Shown here: piece after piece, positions 7,847 through 18,809 of the stretch
Layout of the letters: every line of letters begins with the position of its first letter
Position numbering within the stretch: the stretch's first letter is position 1
Origin: a bacterium
GTDB taxonomy: Bacteria > Armatimonadota > Fimbriimonadia > Fimbriimonadales > Fimbriimonadaceae
NCBI GenBank assembly: GCA_027485645.1
Contig: JAIXQR010000002.1
Coordinates: 248,001-312,000, forward strand
Reading direction: 5' to 3'
DNA length: 64,000 nt
The notes under the pieces: generated by a model
What the model was told of the DNA's origin: nothing
The model's input: the letters and a program-made list of their open reading frames with translations, nothing else
Databases searched by the model: none
Position numbers and translations under genes: made by a program

Positions 7847-9207
7847 TGGCCCAACTCAATATTCGACTAGACCTGGGCGGAGGCGAGCAGCCGGTAGTGC
7901 CGGTGACGATTACCCACATGGACCGAACGGTTCAGCGCACCCCCATCAGTGCGGCTGTGCCAGCTTCGGGATACTTGGATGTCGACGACCTTCGGCCCGG
8001 TACCTACACCGTTCAAGCGCTTCTGCCCAATGGCAGTAGCTTGCGAAGGGAAGTGGAAGTCGGCGACGGCTATGCCCAAGTGGTCTTGGACAATCCGTAC
8101 CGTTCGCCACGAGAGACTTTGGCGGCGGCCGTTGCGACCAGACCGGTGCTCAGCGAAGCAGCGACGATCACCTTTGAAAGCATTCGGCCACGACGCGAGC
8201 TTTTCCTCGAGCTTTGGCGGAAGGAACAGGACGGCTGGCGGACGGCTCCGCTTTCGTCTGGCGTTGACTGGATGTCCCAGGATCCAAGTAACTCACTGAC
8301 CGCGCGGATTGAGATTCCCCCAGATGGCGTGCAGCGAGTTCTCAAAATCGGAGGCCCGAAGGTGCCGGTGAGGTTCGTCATGGTCCCGCCGTATGTGCCG
8401 AGCCAAGTGGTCGTATTCCCTCGACCCGCCGGTCTGGAGTCGCCGAAGCAGCAACAGCAATCCGACGGTTCTCCGCTGGAGAGCACGCGCGATCCGATTT
8501 GCGTGAGCGTGATCACGATGAATCCGGCGGCGGAAGGGCTCCTTTCGTACGCCCTGCAAGGTCAACACGGCGCAGTGCGCGCCATTCAAGACACGGTCGC
8601 CCGTGAACTGATGAACCGGAAGTTTCAAGACCCTGTCGGCGCAACGGCCGGCGCTTACGCGATGCTTCAATCAGGCGCGATTTCGGACGTCCTGGACTGG
8701 CTCGCGAACCTAACCGACGAGTTTGAAGCTCTGTCGGATGGCTTGCTGATCATCTCCGCCCTCGCCATTGGTAGCCGGATTCCGGAGGCGAAACTTCGCC
8801 AACTCCCCGCCATGCGCGGTCTTCGATTTAAGTCCGAGAGCGACGAGCAAGTTCGCCGCGAGGTCATTGCCATGACGTGCTTAGGCATGGCCTACGAACG
8901 CGGACTGCCGCTATACACCGAAGGCTTGCGGCTCCATCTCGGCATTCTCGACATGCTCGATTTTGGTGCTCCCGAAGGAAAGCGACGCCACGAATGGGCT
9001 TACGAGAAACTGCAAAACATCAAGGCCCTTAACCGAAATTTGAAGTACCGGCAGTGGCCCTCTCGGATGCGTTTCACCCTAGAGGCGAGCGAACAGACCG
9101 ACTGGTTTGCCCGAGTGACGACCGTTTACAGCGATCGTCCGGATCGAATCTCGAAGCGCCGCACCTTCTGGCGAGAGCCCGGCGAGTTCACTCATTCGGA
9201 ACGGTAG
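7846..9207 (+). CDS. Unrecognised third protein of the hydrolase-caspase operon
   Basis: A 453-residue protein I do not recognise. The first 90 residues look like a small beta-sandwich resembling carboxypeptidase-regulatory or Cna-B-type domains (DVDDLRPGTYTVQALL). A second beta-rich part runs to about residue 200, followed by a helical C-terminal half with repeat-like Ala/Leu helices. No catalytic motif, signal peptide or membrane helix is seen. Its ATG overlaps the caspase stop (TAATG), so it is obligately co-translated. It could be an adaptor, sensor or caspase substrate; function not known. Confidence 0.75.
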   Translation: MAQLNIRLDLGGGEQPVVPVTITHMDRTVQRTPISAAVPASGYLDVDDLRPGTYTVQALLPNGSSLRREVEVGDGYAQVVLDNPYRSPRETLAAAVATRPVLSEAATITFESIRPRRELFLELWRKEQDGWRTAPLSSGVDWMSQDPSNSLTARIEIPPDGVQRVLKIGGPKVPVRFVMVPPYVPSQVVVFPRPAGLESPKQQQQSDGSPLESTRDPICVSVITMNPAAEGLLSYALQGQHGAVRAIQDTVARELMNRKFQDPVGATAGAYAMLQSGAISDVLDWLANLTDEFEALSDGLLIISALAIGSRIPEAKLRQLPAMRGLRFKSESDEQVRREVIAMTCLGMAYERGLPLYTEGLRLHLGILDMLDFGAPEGKRRHEWAYEKLQNIKALNRNLKYRQWPSRMRFTLEASEQTDWFARVTTVYSDRPDRISKRRTFWREPGEFTHSER

Positions 9208-9254
9208 CGAGGACAAAACGTAAAACCTAATAGCACTCCGAAACGGCGTGTAGA

Positions 9255-11645
9255 ATGAGTTGGGAGCATTACGGGACAGTGGCGTCACCGATTTACACTC
9301 TGTTTGGGTTAGCGGGCATCAGTCTCTTTTTAGGGATGTCCGCCTTCACGCCCGGACAAGCCAAGCCGAAGCCCAAAGCACCCGCTCAAGCCAAGACCGG
9401 TGCCCAGATCTATCAAGCAAAATGCGCACCGTGCCACGGCGTGAAGGGTCAGGGGGGAGCCGCGTATCCCAAGCCGCTGACGGGCACCCAATCCGTCGGT
9501 GATCTCAGCAAGTTCATTGCCCAGCAGATGCCTCCAGGGCCGGTGAAATGCGCTGCGCCAGACGCTGCGAAAGTCGCGCAGTACATGTTCGACACGTTCT
9601 ACTCGTCGCTGGCCCAAGAGCGAAACCGCCCGGCAAGAGTGAGCCTCAGCCGTCTCACCGTTCGGCAATTTAAGAACTCCGTCACCGACCTGATTTCGGG
9701 AATGCAACCGAGTTGGGGCCGGGGTACCCGCGGCGGACTCAGCGCTACTTACTTCCGCGGCCGACTCTGGGAAGGAAAAGATCCGATCAAGCGCGTGGAT
9801 AGCAGCATCGGCGCGCAGTTTGGAACGGAGGCCCCCAAAGTGCCGGGGCTAGATCAGGTAGATCCGCATAAGTTCTCGATCCGATGGGTTGGAAGCGTGG
9901 AGGCTCCCGACACGGGTGAATATGAGTTCATCGTCCGATCGGATCAGGCGGTTCGCCTTTATCTAAACGGTCAGTCGAAACCGTTCATCGATGGCTGGAT
10001 TCGTAGCTCGAACGATAACGAGTTTCGTGCATCGGTCCCGCTTATTGGCGGGCAGGCGTACCCGATTGTCCTTGAATTCTCGAAGTCGACGGTCGGCGTG
10101 GATGACACCGAAAAGCGAAAGAAGCTGAAGCCTGCTCCCGCATTCGTGGAACTGCAATGGAAGCGGCCGAAGCTTGCGGTTGAAACGATCCCATCGAGAT
10201 TCCTGTTTTCACAAGAAGTCCGAGAGTCGTACGTCGTTTCAACCCGATTCCCGGCCGATGACCGAAGCATTGGTTACGAGCGCGGCAGCAGCGTCAGCAA
10301 GGCTTGGGACGACGCGACCACCGAATCCGCGCTCGACGCCGCGGGCTACGTCGCCTCGCACTGCAAGCTCGTCACCGGAGTTGACCCCAACGCGGCAGAC
10401 GCAAAGAAGAAACTGGCCGAGCTGTTCTTACGAACGGCAGAACGGGCCTTCCGCCGCCCGCTCACCCCGGATCAGAAGCAACTTTACGTTGAGAAGCATT
10501 TTGTCGATTCGGTTTCGACAGAGTCGGCGATCAAGCGATCGCTACTGATGATCCTGAAATCGCCGCGATTCTTGTACCGAGAGATCGGACAGGCCGAGAA
10601 AGATACCTACCTGGTCGCGTCGCAGTTGGCCTATGGCCTTTGGGACACCTTGCCGGATGAGGAGCTGATGCGGGCCGCGGCGGCCGGAAGCCTGGTGACC
10701 AAAGAGCAAGTCGAAGCCCAAGCTAACCGAATGGTGCGCGATCCAAGAGCGTGGGCAAAGCTGCGAGAGTTTCTGCTTGCTTGGCTCAAGGTCGACGAGA
10801 TTCCGGACCTCGTCAAGAGCGCGAAACGGTACCCCGAATTCGATAACGCCACCGCATCGGATCTGCGCCAGTCACTCGAAATCTTGCTTCAAGAAACCGC
10901 CGGATCGGAGGCATCGGACTACCGCCAACTGATGCTTACCCAAGAAATGCCGATGAATGGGCGACTAGCCCAAATCTACGGCGGCGGATTGCCGAAAGAC
11001 GCGGACTTCCAGCCCGTGAAACTTGGCGACGATCGGGCCGGCGTCCTGACGCACCCGTACATGCTGAGTCGGCTTGCGTATCTGGAAACAAGCTCCCCGA
11101 TTCATCGTGGCGTGCTCGTTGCCCGTAGCATGCTCGGAAGAACCTTACAGCCACCGCCTGCCGCATTTGCCCCCCTCGCACCGAGTTTGCATCCGGGACT
11201 TACCACTCGCCAACGGGTGGCGATGCAGACCAAGCCAGACGCATGTAACTCGTGCCACAGCATGATCAACCCGCTTGGGTTTGCCTTCGAGCGGTTCGAC
11301 GCAATTGGGAAAGCGCGAAGCGAAGAGAACAGCAAAGCGATCGACTCCACGGGCTTCTACCGAACTCGAGGCGGCGCGGTGGTCAAGTTCTCCGGTCCCG
11401 CTGACCTAGCCAACTATCTGGCGAACAGCGATGAAGCCCACGCCGCGTTCACGGAAAAGCTGTTCCACCACATGGTCAAGCAACCGGCCCTCGCCTATCG
11501 GCCGACATTAATTTCCGAGTTAAAGACCAGCTTTGTCAAAAATCAGTTTAGTATTAAAAGGTTGATGGCCGAAACGGTCGTGCAAACCAGCCTCGCAACG
11601 GAGCGAAAGCCAGCCGTGCAAACCCCAAAGGGAGCCGCGAAATGA
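9255..11645 (+). CDS. Planctomycete-type cytochrome c / PA14 / DUF1592-DUF1588-DUF1585 protein
   Basis: A large exported haem protein of up to 796 residues. An N-terminal hydrophobic export segment precedes a cytochrome c motif CAPCH (57-61). Next comes a DUF1587-like region, then a PA14-like sandwich (about 155-310, carbohydrate or glycan binding). DUF1592, DUF1588 with a second haem motif CNSCH (664-668) and DUF1585 complete it. This order is typical of Planctomycetes surface proteins. ATG 9255 lies inside a TAGAAT hexamer (9251-9256), so GTG 9279 may be the true start and still leaves a signal peptide. The stop overlaps the start of the DUF1552 gene (ATGA). Confidence 0.85.
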   Translation: MSWEHYGTVASPIYTLFGLAGISLFLGMSAFTPGQAKPKPKAPAQAKTGAQIYQAKCAPCHGVKGQGGAAYPKPLTGTQSVGDLSKFIAQQMPPGPVKCAAPDAAKVAQYMFDTFYSSLAQERNRPARVSLSRLTVRQFKNSVTDLISGMQPSWGRGTRGGLSATYFRGRLWEGKDPIKRVDSSIGAQFGTEAPKVPGLDQVDPHKFSIRWVGSVEAPDTGEYEFIVRSDQAVRLYLNGQSKPFIDGWIRSSNDNEFRASVPLIGGQAYPIVLEFSKSTVGVDDTEKRKKLKPAPAFVELQWKRPKLAVETIPSRFLFSQEVRESYVVSTRFPADDRSIGYERGSSVSKAWDDATTESALDAAGYVASHCKLVTGVDPNAADAKKKLAELFLRTAERAFRRPLTPDQKQLYVEKHFVDSVSTESAIKRSLLMILKSPRFLYREIGQAEKDTYLVASQLAYGLWDTLPDEELMRAAAAGSLVTKEQVEAQANRMVRDPRAWAKLREFLLAWLKVDEIPDLVKSAKRYPEFDNATASDLRQSLEILLQETAGSEASDYRQLMLTQEMPMNGRLAQIYGGGLPKDADFQPVKLGDDRAGVLTHPYMLSRLAYLETSSPIHRGVLVARSMLGRTLQPPPAAFAPLAPSLHPGLTTRQRVAMQTKPDACNSCHSMINPLGFAFERFDAIGKARSEENSKAIDSTGFYRTRGGAVVKFSGPADLANYLANSDEAHAAFTEKLFHHMVKQPALAYRPTLISELKTSFVKNQFSIKRLMAETVVQTSLATERKPAVQTPKGAAK

Positions 11646-12961
11646 GAATTGAAAGAACCCGACGAGAATTCATTCGAGACATGGGCCTGAGCGCGGCAAT
11701 GCTGCCGTTCGTCACGAACCTCCCCAGCGTCTCCGAACTCGCCTTGCTTCCACGAAAGAAGCGACTGGTGATCATCTTTAGTCCCGACGGGATCGTTCCC
11801 AAGACCTTCTGGCCTGACCAGGTTGGAACGAACTTTGAACTTAAAGAGAGCCTGAAACCGCTTGAGCCATTTAAGAGCAAGACCCTGATTCTCAACGGCG
11901 TTTCCGACCGTGTTCGCGGAGACGGCGATAACCACATGCGCGGAATCGGCTGTTTGTTGACCGGCATTGAACTCTTTCCGGGCAACGTCCAAGGCGGATC
12001 GGACACGCCTGCGGGTTGGGCGAGTGGCCACTCGATCGACCAAGAAATCAAGAACCATCTCCAAAAGTCGATGGTCACGCGAACTCGCTTTGGCTCGCTT
12101 GAGTTCGGCGTCATGGTCCCAGAGCACGCCGACACCTGGACCCGAATGGTTTACGCCGGGCCAAACAAACCGATCGCACCTATCGACGATCCGTACCAAA
12201 TGTTTGGCAAGCTCTATGGCCAAATGAAGGACCAAGAGACGCTTAAGAGCGTGCTCGACGACCTTCAGGCGGATATGGCGAAGGTCAAATCGCAGCTGAG
12301 TGCTCAGGACAGGCTATTGCTCGACGAGCACGCGTCGCTTGTTCGGGATATGGAGAAAGAGATTCAGGCATCGCGGAAAAAGGATGTGGGCCACAAGGTG
12401 CCGGAGATGCCCGCCGGAGTTCGACGCGATAACGACAAAATGCCGGAGCTGAGCAAGCTGCAAATCGATCTGATGGTCAGCAGTTTCGTTGCAGATAGCA
12501 CGCGGATTGCGACGTTACAGTACACGAACAGCGTCGGGCAAGCCCGAATGTCTTGGCTTGGAATCAAGGAAGGGCAGCACGACCTTTCGCACGAACCGGA
12601 TTCCAACAAGGAAGCCCAAGAGAAGCTCACAAAGATCAATCGCTGGTACTGCGAGCAGCTCGCCTATCTGTGCAAGCGACTCGCCGAAACGCCGGAGAAT
12701 GACGGCACCGGCAACATGCTGGACAACACCACGGTGGTATGGACCAACGAACTTGGGCAGGGCAACTCTCACACGCTGGAGAACATTCCGTTCGTCCTGG
12801 TGGGGAACGGGCTCGACTTCAAGATGGGCCGCTCCGTGAAGTTCAACTCGCTCCCGCATAACCGATTGCTGATGTCCCTCGCCCACGGCATGGGACACCC
12901 GATCAAGCGGTTTGGAAACGGTGACTTCTGTGGAGACGGTCCTCTTCCCGGCCTCGCTTAG
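11642..12961 (+). CDS. DUF1552 protein, Tat-exported
   Basis: A 439-residue DUF1552 protein, the usual partner of DUF1592-family cytochromes. It begins with a twin-arginine signal ([11 protein letters not shown]) and a hydrophobic stretch, so it is probably exported folded. The body has the alkaline-phosphatase-like look of the DUF1501/DUF1552 group ([22 protein letters not shown]). The start overlaps the cytochrome stop by four bases (ATGA). The stop overlaps that of the convergent uvrB gene. Biochemical function of the family is not established. Confidence 0.88.
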   Translation: MRIERTRREFIRDMGLSAAMLPFVTNLPSVSELALLPRKKRLVIIFSPDGIVPKTFWPDQVGTNFELKESLKPLEPFKSKTLILNGVSDRVRGDGDNHMRGIGCLLTGIELFPGNVQGGSDTPAGWASGHSIDQEIKNHLQKSMVTRTRFGSLEFGVMVPEHADTWTRMVYAGPNKPIAPIDDPYQMFGKLYGQMKDQETLKSVLDDLQADMAKVKSQLSAQDRLLLDEHASLVRDMEKEIQASRKKDVGHKVPEMPAGVRRDNDKMPELSKLQIDLMVSSFVADSTRIATLQYTNSVGQARMSWLGIKEGQHDLSHEPDSNKEAQEKLTKINRWYCEQLAYLCKRLAETPENDGTGNMLDNTTVVWTNELGQGNSHTLENIPFVLVGNGLDFKMGRSVKFNSLPHNRLLMSLAHGMGHPIKRFGNGDFCGDGPLPGLA

Positions 12962-15033
12962 CTTCGCGGTTTGAATCGCCGGTTGTGCCGTTTTTCCTGG
13001 CCCAATCGGCCCGAACTGGTTCCGTTTAGCTTCCGGAGTTCGCCAATTTCGTCGCGAACTTTCGCGGCTTTCTCAAACTCCATCGCCTTCGAGAGGTCCT
13101 TCATTTCCTTCTCAAGGGCATCGATCAGCAGCGGAATATCTTCGACCCGGACCGGCGCGCCGTCCTTTCCGATTGCTTCGCGGACCTCGTCGGAGTACTG
13201 GTTCGCGACCTCGTTGACGGCATCGTAAGAACGCACGGTTTCTCGGACCATCTTGGTCACGGTCTTGGGGGAGATTCCATGCTCGTCGTTATAGCGCTGT
13301 TGGATGGCTCGCCGACGGTTCGTTTCGTCAATCGCCGCCTGCATCGCGTCCGAGATCACGTCGGCGTACATGATGACTTTGCCGTCCACGTTTCGGGCGG
13401 CTCGTCCAACGGTCTGAATCAGCGCGGTGGCGCTACGCAAAAATCCCGTTTTATCGGCATCAAGGATCGCGACCAAGGTGACCTCCGGAAGGTCTAAACC
13501 TTCTCGGAGCAGGTTGACACCTACGACGACGTCGTACACCCCAAGCCGGAGGTCGCGCAAGATTTCTGGTCGCTCTAGGGAGTGAACGTTGGAGTGGATG
13601 TAGTTGACCTTGACGTTGATGTCTTGGAGGTAACCCGTAAGGTCCTCTGCCATCTTCTTGGTCAACGTCGTTACCAGCGTTCTCTGGTTCATCGCCGCGC
13701 GCAGCTGGATTTCGTTGAGCAGATCGTCGATCTGGCCCTTGCTCGGGCGAATATCGATTTCTGGGTCAACGATGAAGGTTGGGCGGATGATTTGCTCCAC
13801 CACCTGGCTCTGCACCTCGGCCTCGAACGGACCGGGGGTTGCCGAAACAAAGACGACTTGAGGAACACGCTCTAGGTACTCATCGAACTGAAGCGGACGG
13901 TTATCGAGCGCCGACGGCAGTCGGAAACCATAGTCCACCAGAACCGATTTGCGTTGTCGGTCGCCGTTGTACATCGCCCGGATTTGGGGCAATGTTTGGT
14001 GGCTTTCGTCGATAAAGACGAGTGCATCTGAGGGAAGGAAGTCCAGCAACGTGTACGGCGGGTCGCCCGGCTTTCGGCCGTCAAAGTACCGGCTGTAGTT
14101 TTCGATGCCGTTACAGAAGCCGACCTCTCGCATCATTTCGAGGTCGAACTCCACGCGCTGTCGGATGCGCTGCGCTTCCAACAATTTGCCCTGCGAGATG
14201 AACATCGCTTCCTGCGCTTCAAGCTCGGCCTGAATCTGTGCCGTCACCACCTCCATCTTTTCCCACGGCGTCACGTAGTGGGTGGCAGGGAAGACGGAGA
14301 TGCGGTTGGGTTCGTCGATGACTTCGCCGGTCAAAGGGTCAACAAGCCGAATGCGCTCAATCGTGTCGCCAAAGAACTCGACGCGGGTGACGATCTCTTC
14401 GTCCTTGGGTTGAACCTCCAAAGTGTCCCCGCGCACCCGGAACGTGCCGCGCTCCAGAATGAGCGCGGTGCGCGTGAACTGCATTTGGCTCAGCTTCTTC
14501 AGCACGTCGTCGAGCTCAATGGTCTGGCCCTTCTCAAAGGTCACAACTGCCTCGGCGTACTCGCTCGGCGAACCTAGGCCGTAAATGCAGCTCACGGAGG
14601 CGATGACGATGACGTCCTTTCGCTCCAAAAGACAGTGGGTTGCGGCGTGGCGAAGTCGCTCAATCTCGTCGTTGACCGAGCTGTCCTTTTCGATATAGAG
14701 GTCGGCGCTCGGCACGTACGCCTCTGGCTGATAGTAATCGTAATAGCTGATGAAGTACTGAACCGAGTTGTCGGGGAAGAAGGCCCGGAACTCTTGGCAC
14801 AGCTGGGCGGCCAGGGTTTTGTTGTGCGCGATGATAAGCGCCGGACGCTGGGTCTCGGCGATGACGCTGGCCATCGTGTACGTTTTTCCCGTACCGGTTG
14901 CGCCTAGCAGGGTCTGGAAACGGTAGCCCGCATCAAGTCCTTCCACCAATCCCGCGATGGCGGTGGCTTGGTCTCCACGCGGGGTGAAGTCTTTTGCAAG
15001 CACCAAGGGGGTGTCGTACTTAACGATGCTCAT
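12958..15033 (-). CDS. uvrB: UvrABC system protein B (excinuclease subunit UvrB)
   Basis: Damage-verification helicase of nucleotide excision repair, 691 residues, which takes DNA from UvrA and recruits UvrC. Seen: Walker A GATGTGKT near residue 43, the beta-hairpin region [12 protein letters not shown], helicase motifs FIDESHQ and [24 protein letters not shown], and the C-terminal UVR motif ([20 protein letters not shown]) that binds UvrC. A TAAAAT hexamer lies 9 bases before the ATG. The gene converges with the DUF1552 gene, the two stop codons sharing TTAG. Confidence 0.98.
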   Translation of the reverse strand: MSIVKYDTPLVLAKDFTPRGDQATAIAGLVEGLDAGYRFQTLLGATGTGKTYTMASVIAETQRPALIIAHNKTLAAQLCQEFRAFFPDNSVQYFISYYDYYQPEAYVPSADLYIEKDSSVNDEIERLRHAATHCLLERKDVIVIASVSCIYGLGSPSEYAEAVVTFEKGQTIELDDVLKKLSQMQFTRTALILERGTFRVRGDTLEVQPKDEEIVTRVEFFGDTIERIRLVDPLTGEVIDEPNRISVFPATHYVTPWEKMEVVTAQIQAELEAQEAMFISQGKLLEAQRIRQRVEFDLEMMREVGFCNGIENYSRYFDGRKPGDPPYTLLDFLPSDALVFIDESHQTLPQIRAMYNGDRQRKSVLVDYGFRLPSALDNRPLQFDEYLERVPQVVFVSATPGPFEAEVQSQVVEQIIRPTFIVDPEIDIRPSKGQIDDLLNEIQLRAAMNQRTLVTTLTKKMAEDLTGYLQDINVKVNYIHSNVHSLERPEILRDLRLGVYDVVVGVNLLREGLDLPEVTLVAILDADKTGFLRSATALIQTVGRAARNVDGKVIMYADVISDAMQAAIDETNRRRAIQQRYNDEHGISPKTVTKMVRETVRSYDAVNEVANQYSDEVREAIGKDGAPVRVEDIPLLIDALEKEMKDLSKAMEFEKAAKVRDEIGELRKLNGTSSGRLGQEKRHNRRFKPRS

Positions 15034-15045
15034 CTGTCTACTATT

Positions 15046-17058
15046 TTAGAACGCAAAGACAACTTTTACGCTGACCCGGGACACAAATTCCTGAGTATTC
15101 GGGTCGCCGACGATCAAGTAGTACTCCGTCCCGCTCCCGCCGCCGTTCCGGAAGGCAAGGTAGCCATTTCTACGGCCATTGCTGTCCACCAATCGCCCGG
15201 TGACGGACATGGTTCGGGAGAACTCGTAACCGAGGGTGGCGATGGTTTGGCGGTCGGTATCGCCCACTGTAATGACCGAATGGGACAGCCCGAGGTCCAT
15301 GCGCTTGAACAAGCGATAGCTAGCCTGCAGGCTGGTGAAGTTGCTCGGCACCCCGCCGCGTTGTCCAGCCTCGGTGTAGATCGAGAATTTTCGGAATCGG
15401 TTGCTTTGGTTCGGGGAGACGAACAAACCAAAAACGCGGTCCAGCTTTCCGAAGAACCGCGTGTTGGTATGGTTCACGCCTACTCGCATGTCGTTTCGCG
15501 TCGTAAACCCAGCGGAAGATTCGAACCCTTTTTCCTGCTCCCGGCCATCGTACTGTTCGAAGTACGTTCCGAAGATGTTCGCATTCACGTCCCGGACTCC
15601 GCCCTTTCGGAACTCACGGAAGTACTCGGTGTAAGACGAAAACCCCTTTCGGTCGGTCCATGGGATAAAGCCAAGCGGGGGAGCAAAATCCGGTTTGATC
15701 CAGCGGTAAGTCACGTCGGAGAACCAGTTCGGGACCTGATAGTTCATCGAAACGTTGCCAGCAGAACTGTAGGCTCTGGACTGATCCTTCTCGATAGCGG
15801 CGTTCCCCGACCACGCAAACGATCCTCGCTGGGTGTAGTAACTGCCACCGAGGGCCTCGTGCCGATAACCGCCGGGTCGGTTGAGGGTCGTGCCGAACAG
15901 CGACATATCGCCGCGCTGGCCTGGATCTTGGTGGATTCGGAACACGCCCACAGATTGCTTCCCGGTGTCATTGGCAACGAGGGCACCGTAATCCAATCGG
16001 TTGGTGATGCGGCCAAAACTCTTTGCGCCCCAGTCCATTTCCTGAATTCGGTTGGAGTAGAAGAGATTCCCGTAGCCAAAGAATCCGCCCGTGCGGAAGA
16101 AGTCCGAACCCTCCGTGAAGAACGGCCGGACGTCGTTTAGGAATCTCTCGGTTCGGGTGAAGTCGATGCCGGCGATTTGGGCTTCGATGTTGCGGAAATC
16201 TGGGTTAACCGAGAGCAAACCGGTGACGGTAGAGGTCGGTTGGTACCGTACGTCCAACCCGGCTCGCACTCCAGAAGAGGTGCGATCGTACTCTGGCGCA
16301 ATGTAGCCGAGGTACTGAAACGGCTTCAGAGCGGCCGGTGGAGGCGAAACACCTAACCAACGGGCCGAACGGTCGCTGAACTCTTGCAAGCCGATATTTG
16401 GCCAGAAGGACTTTGCCTGGCGCTTGCCTTCGACGCGACCAAAGATCACGTCCATGTTGAGGTCCTTGCCGCTCGGATAGTTCAGGACCTTCCAGGGGAT
16501 GCGCATTTCGACGGACCAGCCGTCCTCAAGTCTCTTGGCACCAGAAGTCCATTCGCCTCGCCACTCCCGCTTCGAAGATCTGCCCCCAGCGATGTCATCG
16601 CTTTGAGTGTTTAGCGGGTTAACAAAGAATTCGCTCGAGCCAGAACCGCTACGGGTTCCGAAGGGGTTGATCGTAAATCCAACGTAGTCTTCGCCTTCAA
16701 ACTCTGCCCCGATGCGAATTTCTCGAGCGATGATATCGCTCGGCTCCAGCGCATAACATCGAAAGGCCACAAAGAGCGCCTCTTGGTTGTAGGTGAGGAA
16801 AACCTTCGTCCGGTTTCGAGCGCTTTGACCAGTAACCGGATCAAAAAGGCCGTCCTGCACAAATGCGCCTTGCCACTCGGTCTCTTCAATCTCGCCGTCA
16901 ATTTTGATGATTTGGGTAGTTTGTGCAGTTTTGATCTCAGGAACGGATGAAGGAGCTTGCCCAAAGCTGCTCGACATGAGAAGCAATAAGACAAAACATA
17001 ACAAAATTCGGTCTCGGCAGAATCTGAAGAAAGGCAAGGCACGCAGTAGTACCACCAT
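15046..17058 (-). CDS. Outer-membrane beta-barrel protein with CBM9-like N-terminal domain (DUF5916 type)
   Basis: About 670 residues. A long hydrophobic leader ends at SSSFGQA, consistent with a signal peptide. Residues about 40-210 resemble a family-9 carbohydrate-binding domain (IIKIDGEIEETEWQGA at the start). The rest has the alternating aromatic beta strands of the DUF5916 outer-membrane group (FFTEGSDFF, LDYGALVANDTG) and ends in Phe (VKVVFAF), as outer-membrane barrels do. ATG 17058 is preferred over the adjoining GTG. It ends 12 bases upstream of uvrB on the same strand. Ligand unknown; a glycan or glycoside is a guess. Confidence 0.8.
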   Translation of the reverse strand: MVVLLRALPFFRFCRDRILLCFVLLLLMSSSFGQAPSSVPEIKTAQTTQIIKIDGEIEETEWQGAFVQDGLFDPVTGQSARNRTKVFLTYNQEALFVAFRCYALEPSDIIAREIRIGAEFEGEDYVGFTINPFGTRSGSGSSEFFVNPLNTQSDDIAGGRSSKREWRGEWTSGAKRLEDGWSVEMRIPWKVLNYPSGKDLNMDVIFGRVEGKRQAKSFWPNIGLQEFSDRSARWLGVSPPPAALKPFQYLGYIAPEYDRTSSGVRAGLDVRYQPTSTVTGLLSVNPDFRNIEAQIAGIDFTRTERFLNDVRPFFTEGSDFFRTGGFFGYGNLFYSNRIQEMDWGAKSFGRITNRLDYGALVANDTGKQSVGVFRIHQDPGQRGDMSLFGTTLNRPGGYRHEALGGSYYTQRGSFAWSGNAAIEKDQSRAYSSAGNVSMNYQVPNWFSDVTYRWIKPDFAPPLGFIPWTDRKGFSSYTEYFREFRKGGVRDVNANIFGTYFEQYDGREQEKGFESSAGFTTRNDMRVGVNHTNTRFFGKLDRVFGLFVSPNQSNRFRKFSIYTEAGQRGGVPSNFTSLQASYRLFKRMDLGLSHSVITVGDTDRQTIATLGYEFSRTMSVTGRLVDSNGRRNGYLAFRNGGGSGTEYYLIVGDPNTQEFVSRVSVKVVFAF

Positions 17059-17178
17059 CACGCGTTAAAAGGTGCCCGCATAGGACCGAAAGGGCAGGAA
17101 CCGGTATTCTCCTGAGCAGTGCCAGGTTCGGGAAGCGATCAGCAGCGAGTTTGTACATATGATCCCCTCATCGAGCTG

Positions 17179-18804
17179 ATGTCTCGATTCGAGAACGTCC
17201 GAGCCAGTAGCGATGCGACCGACGCCTTTGCTGGGCTAACGATTGAGGACCAACTCAAAAAGCACATCGTCAATGGCGTGAAGAAGGGGCTCGATTCTCG
17301 CCTTCAGATCGCGCTGGAGACCTACGCGCCGCTTGCGATCATCAACGACATTCTGCTGGACGGAATGAAGACGGTCGGTGAGCTTTTCGGCGCGGGCAAG
17401 ATGCAACTGCCTTTCGTTCTGCAAAGCGCGGAAGTCATGAAGACGGCGGTCCGATTCCTGGAACCGCTCATGGAGCGAGTTGAGGGGAGCGAAAAAGGGT
17501 CCATCTTGCTCGCAACCGTCGCCGGAGATGTTCATGATATCGGGAAAAACCTTGTCGATATCATCCTCAGCAACAACGGATACCGGGTGGTGAACATCGG
17601 GATCAAACAGCCGATCAACACGATTCTCGACAAGTACCGAGAAAGTGGTTGCCAGGTCATCGGGCTCAGCGGGCTCCTTGTGAAGTCGACGCTCATTATG
17701 AAGGAGAACCTGCTGGAGATGAACAGCCGGAATCTTTCGCACGTACCGGTGATTCTCGGCGGCGCAGCCCTCACTCGCTCGTACGTTGAGCAGGATCTGC
17801 GGAACCTATACAAAGGCAAAGTCTTCTACGCGCAAGACGCCTTTGAAGGGCTTCGAGTGATGGAGGAAATAGCCGCCGCCGATCTTGCACCTGCACCCGA
17901 GGTGGAAGCCGAAGAAGTACCGGTGGAGCGCGTTCGAAGTCACCGGCTCGACGTTCTCGATCCGTCACTTTACGTTTTCAACGGTATTCGATCCGACGTG
18001 CAGCCGCTCGCAGAATCTCCTGCGTTGCCCTTCTACGGCGCGAAGCGGCATACGAACTTCGACATCTTCGAACTGTACAAGTACATCAACCCGATTGCCC
18101 TTTTCCGCGGCCAATGGCAGTTCAAGCGACCGGAAGGGATGGGCAACGTTGAATTCACGGCGTGGTTGGATGCCCAAGCTCGCCCGGTATTCGAGCGACT
18201 CCAGCGTGAACTCGCCCGGGTGCTCGAACCCAAAGTCGTCTGGGGCTACTTCCCCTGCAACTCCGAAGGCAACGACCTCATCATTTACGAAGAGGACGCC
18301 AAAACGGAGCGGCTACGGTTTTCCTTCCCGCGACAACGGGATCACCGAAACCTCTGCCTCAGTGACTTCTTCCGCCCGGTCGGCCAAGCTCCTGATACCG
18401 TTGGCTTCCACGTCGTCACCGTGGGCAAGAAGATTTCAGAGCACGAACAGAAGCTCTTTGCGGAAGGGGATTACCAGGACTACCTCTTTGTGCACGGTAT
18501 GGGCGTCGAGACGGCGGAGGCGCTCGCCGAGTACTGGCATCGCCAAATTCGCTTGGAAATGGGCATCGGCGATCAGGAGCCGGACGATTTTCGGCTTATG
18601 TTCAGCGCGAAGTACCACGGCTCGCGCTACTCATTCGGATACCCGGCTTGTCCAAACTTGGAAGATCAATCCAAGCTATTTGAGCTCTTGAAGCCCGAGC
18701 AGATTGGTTTGGAATTGAGCGACGAGTTCATGCTGGTGCCCGAGCAGAGCACCAGCGCGATCATCGTTCATCACCCTGAGGCGAAGTACTTTAATATTCG
18801 CTGA
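17179..18804 (+). CDS. metH: Cobalamin-binding and reactivation half of methionine synthase (split MetH)
   Basis: A 541-residue protein with only the C-terminal modules of cobalamin-dependent methionine synthase. First comes the four-helix cap domain, then the B12 Rossmann domain with DVHDIGK (His119 is the axial cobalt ligand), then the AdoMet-binding activation domain with RYSFGYPACPNLEDQ. The homocysteine and methyltetrahydrofolate domains, usually fused N-terminally, are absent, and the upstream gene is on the other strand. A separate gene must supply them. An acidic linker of about 25 residues joins the B12 and activation domains. ATG 17179 is chosen; a TATGAT hexamer at 17158-17163 precedes it. 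Confidence 0.87.
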   Translation: MSRFENVRASSDATDAFAGLTIEDQLKKHIVNGVKKGLDSRLQIALETYAPLAIINDILLDGMKTVGELFGAGKMQLPFVLQSAEVMKTAVRFLEPLMERVEGSEKGSILLATVAGDVHDIGKNLVDIILSNNGYRVVNIGIKQPINTILDKYRESGCQVIGLSGLLVKSTLIMKENLLEMNSRNLSHVPVILGGAALTRSYVEQDLRNLYKGKVFYAQDAFEGLRVMEEIAAADLAPAPEVEAEEVPVERVRSHRLDVLDPSLYVFNGIRSDVQPLAESPALPFYGAKRHTNFDIFELYKYINPIALFRGQWQFKRPEGMGNVEFTAWLDAQARPVFERLQRELARVLEPKVVWGYFPCNSEGNDLIIYEEDAKTERLRFSFPRQRDHRNLCLSDFFRPVGQAPDTVGFHVVTVGKKISEHEQKLFAEGDYQDYLFVHGMGVETAEALAEYWHRQIRLEMGIGDQEPDDFRLMFSAKYHGSRYSFGYPACPNLEDQSKLFELLKPEQIGLELSDEFMLVPEQSTSAIIVHHPEAKYFNIR

Positions 18805-18809
18805 GCGGG

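Noticed and set aside
14968-16140. 390-codon plus-strand frame across uvrB and the CBM9-like barrel gene
   Set aside because: It runs antisense across the start of uvrB and the end of a barrel gene, with no domain of its own.
17119-17178. Upstream GTG start for the MetH-like gene
   Set aside because: It would add 20 residues unlike the family, and the region overlaps a probable -10 element (TATGAT, 17158-17163).
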